A DNA stretch of 64,000 nucleotides, from the NCBI RefSeq assembly GCF_002236105.1, contig NZ_NIWU01000002.1, positions 1,240,001-1,304,000 on the forward strand, read 5' to 3'. Source of the stretch: Pseudomonas umsongensis (GTDB taxonomy: Bacteria; Pseudomonadota; Gammaproteobacteria; Pseudomonadales; Pseudomonadaceae). Both the position numbers and the translations under genes were made by a program. Below, one piece after another: positions 18,199-28,089 of the stretch. The notes beneath the pieces were generated by a model. It was given only the letters and a program-made list of their open reading frames with translations, was not told the DNA's origin and made no database searches. The number at the start of each line of letters is the position of its first letter. Position 1 is the stretch's first letter.

Positions 18199-19380
18199 AT
18201 GCCAAAAACCAGTGCCACGCTGCTGATAATCGATGATGACGAGGTAGTGCGCGCGAGCCTCGCGGCCTATTTGGAAGACAGTGGTTTCAGCGTCCTGCAG
18301 GCCAGCAACGGTCAGCAGGGTCTTCAGGTATTCGAGCAAGACAAGCCCGACTTGGTCATCTGCGATCTGCGCATGCCACAGATGGGCGGACTCGAACTCA
18401 TCCGCCAGGTCACCGAGCTTTCGCCGCAAACACCGGTGATCGTGGTGTCGGGCGCCGGCGTAATGAACGATGCGGTCGAGGCCTTGCGCCTGGGCGCGGC
18501 GGATTACCTGATCAAGCCTCTCGAAGATCTGGCCGTGCTCGAGCACTCTGTGCGTCGGGCCCTGGATCGTGCGCGCCTGCTGATGGAAAACCAGCGCTAT
18601 CGCGAGAAGCTGGAGAAGGCCAACCGCGAGCTCGCCGCCAGCCTGAACCTGCTCCAGGAAGACCAGAACGCCGGTCGCCAGGTGCAGATGAACATGCTGC
18701 CGGTCAGCCCCTGGGCCATCAACGACTTCAAGTTTGCCCACCAGATCATCCCGTCGCTGTACCTGTCGGGGGATTTTGTCGACTATTTCCGGGTCGACGA
18801 GCGCCGCGTGGCGTTCTACCTGGCGGATGTTTCCGGGCACGGTGCTTCTTCAGCCTTTGTCACTGTGCTGTTGAAATTCATGACCACGCGCCTGTTGTTC
18901 GAGTCCAAGCGCAGCGGTACCTTGCCGGAATTCAAGCCGTCTGAGGTGCTTGGGCATATCAACCGGGGCCTGATCAGTTGTAAGCTGGGCAAACACGTCA
19001 CAATGGTCGGTGGAGTCATCGACGAGGAGACAGGTTTGTTGACCTATAGCATCGGTGGTCATTTGCCGTTGCCTGTGTTGTACACACCCGACAGTGTCAG
19101 TTATCTGCAAGGGCGTGGTCTGCCGGTAGGCCTCTTCAATGAAGCCACCTACGAAGATCACGTGCTGGAGTTGCCGCCGACGTTCAGCCTGACGCTGATG
19201 TCAGATGGCATTCTGGACCTTTTGCCAGAACCCACACTCAAAGAAAAAGAAGCTGCGTTGCCCGAACGGGTCAAGGCGGCGGGCGGCAGCCTGGATGGCC
19301 TGCGGCAGGTTTTTGGATTGGCCACGCTAGGGGAGATGCCGGATGATATCGCCCTGTTGGTGTTGAGCAGGAATCTTTGA
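18199..19380 (+). CDS. rssB: Response regulator with PP2C/SpoIIE-type phosphatase domain
   Basis: 393 residues. Receiver domain 1-120 with acidic DDD (12-14), phospho-acceptor D56 (ICDLRMP) and K106 (YLIKP); a helical linker (about 118-160); then a PP2C-like phosphatase domain with FVDYFRVDERRVAFYLADVSGHGASSAFV and LMSDGILDL metal-binding Asp residues. It should dephosphorylate a STAS antagonist, here the next gene. The start has no clear Shine-Dalgarno sequence. The order mlaA-rssB-rssC-tal matches my memory of PA2800-PA2796. A link to RpoS is suggested by the name and homology only. Confidence 0.92.
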   Translation: MPKTSATLLIIDDDEVVRASLAAYLEDSGFSVLQASNGQQGLQVFEQDKPDLVICDLRMPQMGGLELIRQVTELSPQTPVIVVSGAGVMNDAVEALRLGAADYLIKPLEDLAVLEHSVRRALDRARLLMENQRYREKLEKANRELAASLNLLQEDQNAGRQVQMNMLPVSPWAINDFKFAHQIIPSLYLSGDFVDYFRVDERRVAFYLADVSGHGASSAFVTVLLKFMTTRLLFESKRSGTLPEFKPSEVLGHINRGLISCKLGKHVTMVGGVIDEETGLLTYSIGGHLPLPVLYTPDSVSYLQGRGLPVGLFNEATYEDHVLELPPTFSLTLMSDGILDLLPEPTLKEKEAALPERVKAAGGSLDGLRQVFGLATLGEMPDDIALLVLSRNL

Positions 19381-19862
19381 TGAGTACCGGTAGAATCCAG
19401 TTCGCCGAACAGGACGGCACCTTTGTCCTGAAATTCGTCGGTGAAGTTCGCCTGACCCTGTGTTCGGCGTTGGATGCGACTATTGATCGGATCTTCACCG
19501 CGTTGAATTTCAACGCGATCGTGATCGACCTGACCGAGACCCGCAGCATCGACAGCACGACTTTGGGCCTGTTGGCCAAATTGTCGATCCTGTCGCGGCA
19601 GAAGGTCGGGCTGCTGCCGACCGTGGTCACCACCCACGAAGACATCACCCGTCTGTTGCAGTCGATGGGGTTCGAGCAGGTGTTCAACATCGTCGACCAG
19701 CCAGTGCCATGCCCGGAATGCCTGGACGACCTGCCTGATCAGGATCAGTCGGAAGAAGTGGTGCGGATCAAGGTGCTGGAAGCGCACAAGATCCTCATGG
19801 GGCTGAACGACTCCAATCGTGAAGCCTTTCATGACCTGGTGAATGCGCTGGAGCGGCATTGA
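19380..19862 (+). CDS. rssC: STAS-domain anti-sigma factor antagonist
   Basis: 160 residues; ATG 19380 overlaps the last base of the rssB stop (TGATG). The N-terminal 100 residues form a STAS domain with the phosphorylatable segment RSIDSTTLGLLA (likely Ser59). A C-terminal extension has a CPEC pair (PVPCPECLDD) and a helical tail. It is the likely substrate of the RssB phosphatase in a partner switch. The matching kinase/anti-sigma protein is not in the window. Confidence 0.9.
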   Translation: MSTGRIQFAEQDGTFVLKFVGEVRLTLCSALDATIDRIFTALNFNAIVIDLTETRSIDSTTLGLLAKLSILSRQKVGLLPTVVTTHEDITRLLQSMGFEQVFNIVDQPVPCPECLDDLPDQDQSEEVVRIKVLEAHKILMGLNDSNREAFHDLVNALERH

Positions 19863-19880
19863 TGGTTGGCCGGGCTGGCC

Positions 19881-19962
19881 CCTTCGCGAGCAGGCTCGCT
19901 CCCACAGGGGAGCGAGTTACGTAATACGAAGGACATTGTGGGAGCGAGCCTGCTCGCGAAGG
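19881..19962. repeat. REPIN (GTGGGAGCGAGCCTGCTCGC type)
   Basis: Perfect 25-base inverted arms at 19881-19905 and 19938-19962, 32-base spacer. Lies after rssC. Confidence 0.9.
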
Positions 19963-20000
19963 CGTCAGAAAGATCGCCACATCCAATCAGGACGCACAAA

Positions 20001-20032
20001 AAAGGGCGAACCCACCAAGGTTCGCCCTTTTT
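20001..20032. terminator. Bidirectional terminator between rssC and tal
   Basis: AAAGGGCGAACC (20001-20012), loop of six, GGTTCGCCCTTT (20019-20030) then TT. A-run before and T-run after the stem allow it to end both rssC and the convergent tal. Confidence 0.88.
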
Positions 20033-20050
20033 GCAATTCGCCGATTCAGA

Positions 20051-20977
20051 TCACAGCTTGGCCTGCAACAACGCCTCCAGCTTCTCCTGGTCACGGGCGA
20101 ACTGGCGAATGCCCTCGGCCAGTTTCTCGGTCGCCATGGCGTCCTCGTTGGATAGCCAGCGGAATTGCGCTTCATTGAGGTTCAAGCGCGCTTCACCGGC
20201 ATTGCCCGGCGCCAGTTTGCGCTCCAGCTTGCCGGTGTCTGCCGCCAGCTTGTCGATCAGGTCCGGGCTGATGGTCAGGCGGTCGCAGCCGGCCAGTTGC
20301 TCGATCTGGCCGAGATTGCGGAAGCTTGCGCCCATGACCACTGTCTTGTAGTCATTGGCCTTGTAATAGTTGTAGATGCGGGTCACCGACTGCACGCCTG
20401 GATCGTCCGCGCCGACGAAGTCGTTACCGGTGGCTTTCTTGTACCAGTCGTAGATGCGGCCCACGAACGGCGAAATCAGGAATACCCCGGCGTCGGCACA
20501 GGCAGCGGCCTGGGCAAACGAGAACAGCAGGGTCAGGTTGGTCTGGATGCCTTCCTTTTCCAGGATCTCGGCAGCGCGGATGCCCTCCCAGGTGGAGGCG
20601 ATCTTGATCAGCACCCGGTCACGGCCGATGCCGGCGTTTTCGTACAGCTCGATCAGACGATGCGCGCGCTTCAAGACGGCGTCCGTGTCGAACGACAGGC
20701 GTGCATCCACTTCGGTGGAAATGCGGCCAGGAATCACCTTGAGGATTTCCTGCCCCACCGCGACGCCAAAACGGTCGCTGGCCAGGCCTACATCGCCCTT
20801 GCAGTCGCTGACGCAGGCGTTCAGCAATTCGGCATAAGCGGGAATCGACGCCGCCTTGAGCAGCAGCGACGGGTTGGTGGTGGCGTCCACGGGTTTGACG
20901 CGAGCGATTGCTTCGAAGTCGCCGGTATCGGCAACAACAGTGGTCATCTGTTTGAGTTGTTCCAGCTTGGAAGTCAT
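20051..20977 (-). CDS. tal: Transaldolase
   Basis: 308 residues from ATG 20977, the standard family start (MTSKLEQL). Pentose-phosphate enzyme that moves a dihydroxyacetone unit between sugar phosphates. Signatures: [14 protein letters not shown], the Schiff-base Lys in [39 protein letters not shown]. Cytoplasmic. The frame extends upstream but only into non-coding DNA. Confidence 0.97.
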   Translation of the reverse strand: MTSKLEQLKQMTTVVADTGDFEAIARVKPVDATTNPSLLLKAASIPAYAELLNACVSDCKGDVGLASDRFGVAVGQEILKVIPGRISTEVDARLSFDTDAVLKRAHRLIELYENAGIGRDRVLIKIASTWEGIRAAEILEKEGIQTNLTLLFSFAQAAACADAGVFLISPFVGRIYDWYKKATGNDFVGADDPGVQSVTRIYNYYKANDYKTVVMGASFRNLGQIEQLAGCDRLTISPDLIDKLAADTGKLERKLAPGNAGEARLNLNEAQFRWLSNEDAMATEKLAEGIRQFARDQEKLEALLQAKL

Positions 20978-21178
20978 GGGCGTGCTCTGTCCTATGGGTC
21001 TGATGACATTACCCGAGCGCTGACAGCCACTCAAGGGCATGTAGGTGTATCGACGGCCCCAGTGGCAACAACCGCGAAACGGCTGTTTGAATGGTGGGGC
21101 GCGGTATCGGTAGATTCGATACCGAAACGCCGCGCAGGTTCCAGGCAACTGACCGGTTGTGCGGATTCATATAGACCT

Positions 21179-21266
21179 GTGGGAGCGAGCCTGCTCACGA
21201 AAGCTTTATATCAGCTGACGTATACGTTGGCTGACACACCGCTTTCGCGAGCAGGCTCGCTCCCAC
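21179..21266. repeat. REPIN in the 307-bp gap between tal and the chemoreceptor gene
   Basis: Inverted arms of the GTGGGAGCGAGCCTGCTC type near 21179-21206 and 21241-21266, with one arm substitution (CACGAA for CGCGAA). The rest of the gap (20978-21178) must carry the tal promoter; I see no gene there. Confidence 0.88.
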
Positions 21267-21284
21267 AGTTGATGGGGGGGTTGG

Positions 21285-23432
21285 TTAGACGCGGAACTGG
21301 TCCATCAGGCTCTGCTGTTGATTGGCCAGGCGATTGAGCGACTGGCTTACCCGCGCCGACTCATTGGCTTGCCCCGACAGCGATTCGGTGACGTCGCGGA
21401 TGGTCGCCACGTTGTGGTTGATTTCCTCGGCCACGGCGCTTTGCTCTTCGGCGGCGCTGGCGATTTGCAGGTTCATGTCGCTGATCACGGTGACCGCGTC
21501 ACCGATCTGCTGCAGCGCCGTCACGGCCTGGCCAACCTGTTCGACACTGTCCTGGGCCTGGCGGTGGCTGTTGCCCATCGAGCCGACCACGTCCTGGGTG
21601 CCGCTTTGCAGTTGTTCGATCACCAGGCGGGTTTCTTCGACCGATTCCTGGGTGCGGCGCGCCAGGTTGCGCACTTCGTCGGCCACCACGGCAAAACCGC
21701 GCCCGGCTTCACCGGCACGGGCGGCTTCGATGGCGGCATTGAGGGCCAGCAGGTTGGTCTGTTCGGCAATGGCGCGAATTACTTCCAGGACCGAACCGAT
21801 TTTCTCGCTGTTGGCCGCCAGGCCTTCGACCTGGACCATTGCCGCGCTCATGTCGGCGGCGAGGTTGTCGATGCTGGTGGTGGTGCGGTCGATCACGGTC
21901 AGGCCCTGGCGGGTGGCCTGATCGGCATCCCGTGCCGCCTGTGCCGCTTGGGCGGCGCTGCGGGCGACGTCCTGGGCGGTGGCACTCATTTCGTGGGAGG
22001 CGGTCGCCACCTGGTCCACCTGGCGGTATTGCTGCTCCATGCCGGCGCTGGTCTGGGTGGCAATGGCGGACGACTGGTCCGCCGTGCCGCGGGCGTCCTG
22101 TACCGAGCGCTTGACCTCGGCAATGATCGGTTGCAGCTTGTCGAGGAAACGGTTGAACCAGCCAGCCAATTGCCCCAGCTCATCCTGCTTGTCATAGGCC
22201 AGGCGGCGGGTCAGGTCACCTTCGCCACTGGCGATGTCCTGGAGCATGTGCGCCACGCCGAGAATTGGCCGGGTCACGCTACGCGCCATCAGCCAAACCA
22301 GCAGCAAGCCGATCAGCGCCGCGAGGATGCCCAGGCCGAGTTCGGTCAGCGTGCCGGCGGTGTTGCTGTCATCCAGTTGTTTTTTCAGGGCCTCAGCCGG
22401 GCCGACGAGGACTTTTTCCGGCACATCGAGCAGCACGCCCCAGGCTTTGCCGCCGGGAATCGGCTGGAACGGCGCCAGCACTTTCAATTGCTGATGGCTG
22501 TGCAGGCTGGCGGTCTTGCTGTTGGTGGTGAGCATGTGCATCAGTTCGGCGCCGGTGGTGGTGTCCACCGCTTCCAGGCGCTGACTGAGTTTGCTGGCAT
22601 CCAGGCTGTAACCGGCGAGCAGACCGGCCGGGCTGACGATGCTGACGCTGGTCTGGCCGTCATAGAGCTTCTGGCTTGCGCTCTGGCTGATCGCCTGCAG
22701 GCTGTTGAGGTTGATGTCCACCGATAGCGAGGCGATGACCTTGCCATTGACCATCAGCGGGAAAACGATGCTGGTCATCAGCACGTTCTGTCCGTCGATC
22801 ATATAAAAGTACGGCTCGATCACGCAGGGTGCGAGGCGGATGCGCGGGCAGGTGAACCAGGCGTTGGCCGGTTCGCCGCTGGGGCCGGTGCGCGTGTCGG
22901 CGATGTCGCTTTCGGGCAGCGCCATGGACGTCACCTTGCCCGGTGTCGGTTGCGACCAATAGAGGGCGAAACGGCCCTTGTCGTTGCTCCCCAGTTCGGC
23001 CTGGCCGCTGAACAGATCGTCCTTGCCGTCCAGTGCGTTGGGTTCGAAAACCAGCGATAGGCCCAGCAGCTCGGGGTTGGCTTGCAAGGCCGACTTGACC
23101 TGGCGGGTCAGGTCTTCGCGCAGGTCGAAGGCATCGAGGAAGCGCTTTTCCGCCTGCTCGCGCAGAAACAGCACCTGGCGCGAAAAACCGTGGCCATATT
23201 GATAAGCGTCCATGAACTGCTGGCGGATCATCAGCGCCTGGTTTTCACCCTGGGACTCGATCCGGGCCTGGGCGGCTTCGGTCAGCATCTCCATGCTCGA
23301 GGCTTTCACCAGTGCGGAGCTATGCTCCATGCGATACAGCGAAAGACCCACCAGCAGGGTCACGATGCCCGCCAGGCATAACCCGGCCAACAGGGTGATT
23401 TTCCATTGGATGGAAAGTTGTCTGAGCGACAT
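21285..23432 (-). CDS. Methyl-accepting chemotaxis protein with Cache-type sensor
   Basis: 715 residues from ATG 23432. Membrane helix 1 at about 11-32, a periplasmic domain of about 330 residues (probably double Cache), helix 2 at about 366-382, a HAMP domain (MARSVTRPI onward), and the cytoplasmic signalling hairpin whose tip reads [19 protein letters not shown]. It senses a small molecule outside and controls CheA. Size and layout resemble polyamine/histamine receptors McpU/TlpQ, but the ligand cannot be read here. Upstream extension to 23567 enters a REP element and is rejected. Confidence 0.93.
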   Translation of the reverse strand: MSLRQLSIQWKITLLAGLCLAGIVTLLVGLSLYRMEHSSALVKASSMEMLTEAAQARIESQGENQALMIRQQFMDAYQYGHGFSRQVLFLREQAEKRFLDAFDLREDLTRQVKSALQANPELLGLSLVFEPNALDGKDDLFSGQAELGSNDKGRFALYWSQPTPGKVTSMALPESDIADTRTGPSGEPANAWFTCPRIRLAPCVIEPYFYMIDGQNVLMTSIVFPLMVNGKVIASLSVDINLNSLQAISQSASQKLYDGQTSVSIVSPAGLLAGYSLDASKLSQRLEAVDTTTGAELMHMLTTNSKTASLHSHQQLKVLAPFQPIPGGKAWGVLLDVPEKVLVGPAEALKKQLDDSNTAGTLTELGLGILAALIGLLLVWLMARSVTRPILGVAHMLQDIASGEGDLTRRLAYDKQDELGQLAGWFNRFLDKLQPIIAEVKRSVQDARGTADQSSAIATQTSAGMEQQYRQVDQVATASHEMSATAQDVARSAAQAAQAARDADQATRQGLTVIDRTTTSIDNLAADMSAAMVQVEGLAANSEKIGSVLEVIRAIAEQTNLLALNAAIEAARAGEAGRGFAVVADEVRNLARRTQESVEETRLVIEQLQSGTQDVVGSMGNSHRQAQDSVEQVGQAVTALQQIGDAVTVISDMNLQIASAAEEQSAVAEEINHNVATIRDVTESLSGQANESARVSQSLNRLANQQQSLMDQFRV

Positions 23433-23527
23433 GGACGCGTCCTTATTCGATAAATATCTGCGACTTTGCTCTGTAACGGCCGCGATCGGCCTTTCTTTAC
23501 GCCGCCCCACAAATATCGAATTATCCC

Positions 23528-23621
23528 CTGTAGGAGCTGCCGAAGGCTGCGATCTTTTGACTTTCAACCTCCTTGAAGGCGCTGAAGATCGAAAGATCGC
23601 AGCCTTCGGCAGCTCCTACAG
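23528..23621. repeat. REPIN, second family (CTGTAGGAGCTGCCG type)
   Basis: Inverted arms CTGTAGGAGCTGCCGAAGGC (from 23528) and complement ending 23621. It occupies much of the 324-bp gap between the chemoreceptor and antiporter genes; the remainder should hold both divergent promoters. Confidence 0.9.
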
Positions 23622-23756
23622 GTGCAGTGTTGGCTTTGACAAGGCGGCAGCCGTCCGGCAAAGTGCGCGCCCTCTAATAAAACCCATTCCTTTATCCGTA
23701 GACGGCGCTCGCAGACTGCCGGCCGGACTCTTTTCGCTTGCCCAGAGGTAACGACA

Positions 23757-25073
23757 ATGAATGCAGTAATTGCCGCGGTCGGCATCATGCTGATACTCAG
23801 CCTGTCCCGCGTGCATGTGGTAATCGCTCTGATCGTGGGGGCGCTGGTTGGGGGGCTGACCGGTGGCCTTGGCATCGACGCGACGCTCAAGGCGTTCAAC
23901 AGCGGCCTGGGCGGTGGGGCAACGGTGGCATTGTCCTATGCGTTGCTCGGCGCGTTTGCGGTGGCGATTGCCAAATCCGGACTGGCCCATGCCTTGGCGG
24001 ACAGGGCCTTGGCGATGGTCGACCGGCAGCATGCCAGTGGCGGTGGCCAGGTCAAATGGCTGCTGATCGGCCTGTTGTGGATCGTGGCCATCGCTTCCCA
24101 GAACATCCTGCCGATTCACATCGCGTTCATTCCGTTGCTGGTGCCGCCGCTGCTGTATGTGTTGACCCGGCTGCAACTGGATCGTCGATTGATCGCCTGC
24201 GTCATGACCTTCGGCCTGATCACCCCGTACATGTTCTTGCCGGTGGGCTTTGGCAACATTTTCCTCAATGAAATCCTGCTGGCCAACGTCGCCCGCAGTG
24301 GCGTCGATATCAGTGGCATCAACGTGACCCATGCCATGGGTATCCCGGCACTGGGTATGTTCGTGGGCCTGCTGATCGCGTTTGTCAGTTACCGCAAGAA
24401 GCGCGTCTACGACCTGGAAAAGATCGAGCAGGTCGAGCAGGTCGCGGTGCAGTACAACCCCCTGAGCCTGATTGTCGCTGGCGTGGCGATTGCCGCGGCA
24501 TTCATCATTCAGTTGCTGCTTGATTCGATGATCATTGGCGCGTTGGTGGGCTTCCTGATTTTTTCGGTGTCGGGCATCGTCAAGTGGCGCGACACCGATG
24601 ACCTGTTCACCGAAGGCATGAAGATGATGGCGATGATCGGTTTCATCATGATTGCCGCTTCCGGTTTTGGCGAAGTGATCAAGGCCACCGGGCAGGTGCA
24701 GACGCTGGTCGAGACCTCGGCCTCGTGGATCGGCCACAGCAAGGCCGTCGGTGCCTTGCTGATGTTGCTGGTCGGGTTGTTGGTGACCATGGGGATTGGT
24801 TCGTCATTTTCCACCGTGCCGATCCTGGCGGTGATATTCGTGCCCTTGTGCGTGCAGCTGGGCTTCAGCCCGATTGCCATCGTGTCTATCATCGGGACCG
24901 CAGGTGCATTGGGCGACGCCGGATCACCAGCGTCGGATTCGACCCTGGGCCCGACCTCTGGACTGAACATCGACGGTCAGCATCACCACATCTGGGACAC
25001 CGTGGTCCCGACTTTCCTGCACTACAACCTGCCATTGCTGGTGTTTGGCTGGATAGCGGCGATGGTGCTCTGA
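23757..25073 (+). CDS. Na+/H+ antiporter family (NhaC/YuiF-like) membrane protein
   Basis: 438 residues with about 11-12 hydrophobic segments and no signal peptide. Conserved pieces include [60 protein letters not shown] and [19 protein letters not shown], typical of the NhaC-like antiporter superfamily, some members of which are amino-acid (histidine) permeases. Substrate therefore uncertain. AGAGGTAACGACA precedes the ATG. Confidence 0.88.
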   Translation: MNAVIAAVGIMLILSLSRVHVVIALIVGALVGGLTGGLGIDATLKAFNSGLGGGATVALSYALLGAFAVAIAKSGLAHALADRALAMVDRQHASGGGQVKWLLIGLLWIVAIASQNILPIHIAFIPLLVPPLLYVLTRLQLDRRLIACVMTFGLITPYMFLPVGFGNIFLNEILLANVARSGVDISGINVTHAMGIPALGMFVGLLIAFVSYRKKRVYDLEKIEQVEQVAVQYNPLSLIVAGVAIAAAFIIQLLLDSMIIGALVGFLIFSVSGIVKWRDTDDLFTEGMKMMAMIGFIMIAASGFGEVIKATGQVQTLVETSASWIGHSKAVGALLMLLVGLLVTMGIGSSFSTVPILAVIFVPLCVQLGFSPIAIVSIIGTAGALGDAGSPASDSTLGPTSGLNIDGQHHHIWDTVVPTFLHYNLPLLVFGWIAAMVL

Positions 25074-25105
25074 TTTCACCCATCGCCTCGCCAGCAAGCC
25101 GGCTC

Positions 25106-26038
25106 CTACAGGTCCCAATAGGGGACTTCGCCAAAGCATTCGACAAAGAAGTCGATCACCGTCCTGACTTTCACCGACAGGCGGCGGCTGCCGGGCCAGA
25201 GCACGGCGATCTGCTGCGGCTCAAGGCTGTTGGAGACCTGGTAGTCCCCCAGCACCGGCACCAGCGTGCCGTTGCGCACCGCCTCGCCGATCAACCATGA
25301 CGGAAACATCACCAGCCCCAGGCCCTGCACGGCGGCCTGGGTCAGGGTGTCGGCGTGGTTGCCGGTGATCGGCCCTTTCACCGCATAGGGGGTCCATGGC
25401 AGCTGGCCTTTGCGGAAAAACCAGCGTTGCAGGCCTGCCACCCCTTTGTAGGCCAGGCATTGATGGGCGGCGAGATCGTCAGGGTGTCGCGGCGTGCCGT
25501 AGCGTTGCAGGTACGCCGGGCTCGCCGCGACCTGAAAGCGCTGTGGTGCCAGTATTCGCCCCTGCATGCTGGAGTCGTGCAGGGGGCCGATGCGAAACAG
25601 CAGGTCGGCGCCTTCCTGCAGGGGGGCGACGTAGCTGTCGGTCTGCTGGATATCCAGTTGCAGTTTCGGATAACGGGCGCACAACTGCCCCAGCCACGGG
25701 GTCAGATGCCGCTGGCCGAACACCACCGGCGCGTTGATCCGCACCAGTCCGCTCGGCTCGCTTTGCTGTTCCTGCAGGGCCTGTTCGGCTTCTTCCAGTT
25801 GCACCAGTACCAATCGCGCGTGTTCTCCCAGCAGCCGTCCGGCCTCGGTCGGCGTGACGGCGCGCGTGTGGCGGTAAAGCAATTGCTGGTTCAGGGCCTG
25901 TTCCATCAACTGGATCTGGCGGGAAATCGAAGAGGGCGCCACGCCCTCGCGGCGGGCTACTTCGGAAAAGCTGCCGTGGTCGAGCACCGCGACAAATAGC
26001 CGGAGTGCCTTGAAACCCAGTTCGTTGAGGCCGTGCAT
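25106..26038 (-). CDS. LysR-type transcriptional regulator
   Basis: 310 residues from ATG 26038. N-terminal winged helix-turn-helix (residues 8-66: LFVAVLDHGSFSEVARREGVAPSSISRQI), then a substrate-binding domain. Divergent from the paired DMT genes and thus likely to regulate them. The last codon and stop (CTG TAG, 25111-25106) lie within a REP half-element (about 25081-25112), so the C-terminus ...YWDL is set by the repeat. Confidence 0.93.
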   Translation of the reverse strand: MHGLNELGFKALRLFVAVLDHGSFSEVARREGVAPSSISRQIQLMEQALNQQLLYRHTRAVTPTEAGRLLGEHARLVLVQLEEAEQALQEQQSEPSGLVRINAPVVFGQRHLTPWLGQLCARYPKLQLDIQQTDSYVAPLQEGADLLFRIGPLHDSSMQGRILAPQRFQVAASPAYLQRYGTPRHPDDLAAHQCLAYKGVAGLQRWFFRKGQLPWTPYAVKGPITGNHADTLTQAAVQGLGLVMFPSWLIGEAVRNGTLVPVLGDYQVSNSLEPQQIAVLWPGSRRLSVKVRTVIDFFVECFGEVPYWDL

Positions 26039-26149
26039 CGTTAGTCCTGCTGTGCGCGTTGCGCAAAAGTGTTGTCCAGATGCTCCCATTTATCGCACAG
26101 AAGTGACAATCGATAATGCGCGCCATGTTTCCTTGAACGGAGTTTTACC

Positions 26150-26644
26150 GTGCAGTCTTCTTCTCTCGACAGCGTCGCTGCCGTTGCAACGCCGACCGCT
26201 CGGCCAGGGCTGCGCCTGTTGCTGCTGCCCCTGGTGATCCTGGCGGGCATGGGCCTGTCCGTGGAGGCCGGGTTGCTGGGGCCGTTGGGCATTCAGGTCG
26301 GTCATTTATGGGCGACCTTGAGTATTTTTGGCGTCGGCTCGGCGATTCTGTTTTTCCTGTTGCTGCTCAGCGGCCCGCAACAGGGCCCGGCGCTGAGCCA
26401 ATTACCGCGCTGGCAATTGATCGGCGGTTTTCTCGGGCCGGTCTATGTCGTGGTGCTGACGCTGGCCACACCGCACATCGGCATTGCGATGACGATGATC
26501 GCGATCCTGTCCGGGCAGGTCGGCAAAAGTGTGCTGATCGACCATTTCGGCTGGTTCGGTACCACCCGCAAGAAAGTCAACGCTGAGCGCTGGCTGGCCT
26601 TGCTGCTGATTGTCGCGGCACTTGTCCTGATTGCACGGGGTTGA
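26150..26644 (+). CDS. DMT-superfamily half-size transporter, YdcZ family (first of pair)
   Basis: 164 residues, GTG start at 26150. A 25-residue polar N-tail, then about five hydrophobic segments. Motifs QVGHLWATLSIFGVGSAILFF, WQLIGGFLGPVYVV and GQVGKSVLIDHFGWFG fit the DMT_YdcZ (DUF606) family. The stop overlaps the next gene's start by one base. Two half-size YdcZ proteins encoded together suggests a heterodimeric exporter; substrate unknown. Confidence 0.87.
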   Translation: MQSSSLDSVAAVATPTARPGLRLLLLPLVILAGMGLSVEAGLLGPLGIQVGHLWATLSIFGVGSAILFFLLLLSGPQQGPALSQLPRWQLIGGFLGPVYVVVLTLATPHIGIAMTMIAILSGQVGKSVLIDHFGWFGTTRKKVNAERWLALLLIVAALVLIARG

Positions 26645-27102
26645 TGATGAGTCTGATTATTTTGTTGGCGCTGGTCGTGGCGGCCGGTGCGATCCTGAGC
26701 GTGCAGGCGGCGATCAACGGGCGCCTGGGTGAAACGGTTGGCGTGTTGCGCAGCAGTTTGCTCACTTTCGTGGTGGGGACGGTGCTGACCGGGCTACTGA
26801 TCGTATTTTTCGAACCGGCTCACGCCGTGAGCCTGCTGGACGTGCCGAAGTGGCAGCTCGGCGGGGCGCTGTTCGGTGTGGTCTACATGATGGTGATGGT
26901 GGGGGCGGTGCCACGGGTGGGCACGGCGGTGGCGACGGTGGCGGTGATCGTCGGGCAACTGGGGATGGGGATGCTGATCGATAATTTCGGCTGGCTGGGC
27001 AATCCGGCGATCGAGTTGTCGGGGAGTCGGGTGCTGGCGATGGTGCTATTGGGCCTGGCCCTGGTATTGATGTATCGCAGCAGCAGTCGGGTAACGGGTT
27101 GA
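26644..27102 (+). CDS. DMT-superfamily half-size transporter, YdcZ family (second of pair)
   Basis: 152 residues from ATG 26644 (ATG 26647 also possible). About five membrane helices; motifs VQAAINGRLGETVGVLRSSLLTFVVGT, WQLGGALFGVVYMMVMV and GQLGMGMLIDNFGWLG mirror those of its partner. Translationally coupled to it (TGATG overlap). Confidence 0.88.
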   Translation: MMSLIILLALVVAAGAILSVQAAINGRLGETVGVLRSSLLTFVVGTVLTGLLIVFFEPAHAVSLLDVPKWQLGGALFGVVYMMVMVGAVPRVGTAVATVAVIVGQLGMGMLIDNFGWLGNPAIELSGSRVLAMVLLGLALVLMYRSSSRVTG

Positions 27103-27198
27103 ACGCTTGAGGCGGCCTGCCTCCTGATCAACTCCTACACTGGTACAACGGGCTGCTCATCCAGCCCGCCGACGACCACTGCCAAAGGAGTCTGCGCC

Positions 27199-27360
27199 AT
27201 GACCGATGAAAAAAGCATCTGTGACTGTCCGAAGTGCAACTGCAAGCTCGGTGAACATCCTGTCGTGCGTCACGGCAAGCATTACTGCTGTGAAGCCTGT
27301 GCCAAGCACCACGAGCACGGCGAAGAGTGCGCCCATCAAGGCTGCAAGTGTGCGCACTGA
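27199..27360 (+). CDS. Bacterial metallothionein (53 residues)
   Basis: ATG 27199 follows AAAGGAG (27184-27190) at 8 bases. The product has ten Cys (8, 10, 13, 15, 30, 31, 34, 44, 49, 51) and eight His, in the bacterial pattern: CDCPKCNCKLG near the N-terminus, HYCCEACAKHH in the middle, CAHQGCKCAH at the end. It should bind about three to four Zn, Cd or Cu ions in the cytoplasm. The His-rich form resembles Pseudomonas metallothioneins studied by NMR, as I recall. No adjacent regulator gene or SmtB-type operator was recognised. Confidence 0.93.
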   Translation: MTDEKSICDCPKCNCKLGEHPVVRHGKHYCCEACAKHHEHGEECAHQGCKCAH

Positions 27361-27384
27361 CCCTTGTGCACAGGAACGTGGGGC

Positions 27385-27663
27385 CTAGTCGGGCTCCACT
27401 TCCAGTTTCAGGCTGTCGTCATCCTGCCGTTCGCTGTGGCGCACGGTGCCCGCCAGGCGTCGACCATCGACCCTGACCACCACCGTCTTGGCCTGCTCCA
27501 GATCGTCCGGCAAAGGCGCCGGGACTCTCACTGCAAAGCGCGTCGGATCACCTTCGACCTGTTCCAGGCCGACCCGGCACTCGGTGCTGCGGGTGACGCG
27601 GCCGAACAACGTATCCAGACCGTAGTCCAGATGTGCAGGGCTGCTGACGAGTGTCGAAGTCAT
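27385..27663 (-). CDS. Conserved small protein of unknown function
   Basis: 92 residues from ATG 27663, preceded by a strong GGGGGGAAG ribosome site. No signal, membrane helix or known motif; alternating hydrophobic residues (CRVGLEQVEGDPTRFAVRV, KTVVVRVDGRRLAGTVRHS) suggest a beta-rich fold. An acidic tail ends LKLEVEPD. Lies 31 bases after the DUF6555-like gene on the same strand, so probably an operon. Confidence 0.75.
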   Translation of the reverse strand: MTSTLVSSPAHLDYGLDTLFGRVTRSTECRVGLEQVEGDPTRFAVRVPAPLPDDLEQAKTVVVRVDGRRLAGTVRHSERQDDDSLKLEVEPD

Positions 27664-27694
27664 TTTCTTCCCCCCAATCCTGATCGCTGCCCGG

Positions 27695-27922
27695 CTAGCC
27701 GGCCGGGCGCCACTTGACGTTCTCCACGCCGAATTTTTCTGCCATCGGTTTGCTGGTCTTTTGCACTTTTTCACGGCCAAAGCGAGGGATGCGTCCAACC
27801 CCCGCGTCGCAGCTTGCCCAATGCCAGGCCTCCGCGTTGTCCATTTTGTCCAGACGGATGATGAACGACTTGGGGACGCCATGAAGAGTGTATTCAATGA
27901 CGAACAGTTTTGCGTTGTTCAT
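27695..27922 (-). CDS. DUF6555-like small conserved protein
   Basis: 75 residues, ATG 27922 with AGGGAGGAAC upstream. The sequence (KLFVIEYTLHG, FIIRLDKMDNAEAWHWASCDAG, a basic C-terminus GREKVQKTSKPMAEKFGV) recalls a protein widely conserved in Pseudomonas that I associate with DUF6555. Function unknown; soluble. Confidence 0.8.
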   Translation of the reverse strand: MNNAKLFVIEYTLHGVPKSFIIRLDKMDNAEAWHWASCDAGVGRIPRFGREKVQKTSKPMAEKFGVENVKWRPAG

Positions 27923-28089
27923 AGAGCCTTTGTTCCTCCCTGTTGTACATAGAGGGATCGTTGGGCGCTGGGAAAATTCATTCGGATTGTCCGACGGTGC
28001 ATGTCATCCGCGCATTCCGGCAGGCGGCGCCCACTTGGGCAGTGGCGGCTCTGGTAGAATCGGCCCCATTGATCCCAAGAGGTGCCCCC

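Noticed and set aside
23433..23567. Upstream extension of the chemoreceptor frame
   Set aside because: It runs into a REPIN; the product start [15 protein letters not shown] fits the first membrane helix.
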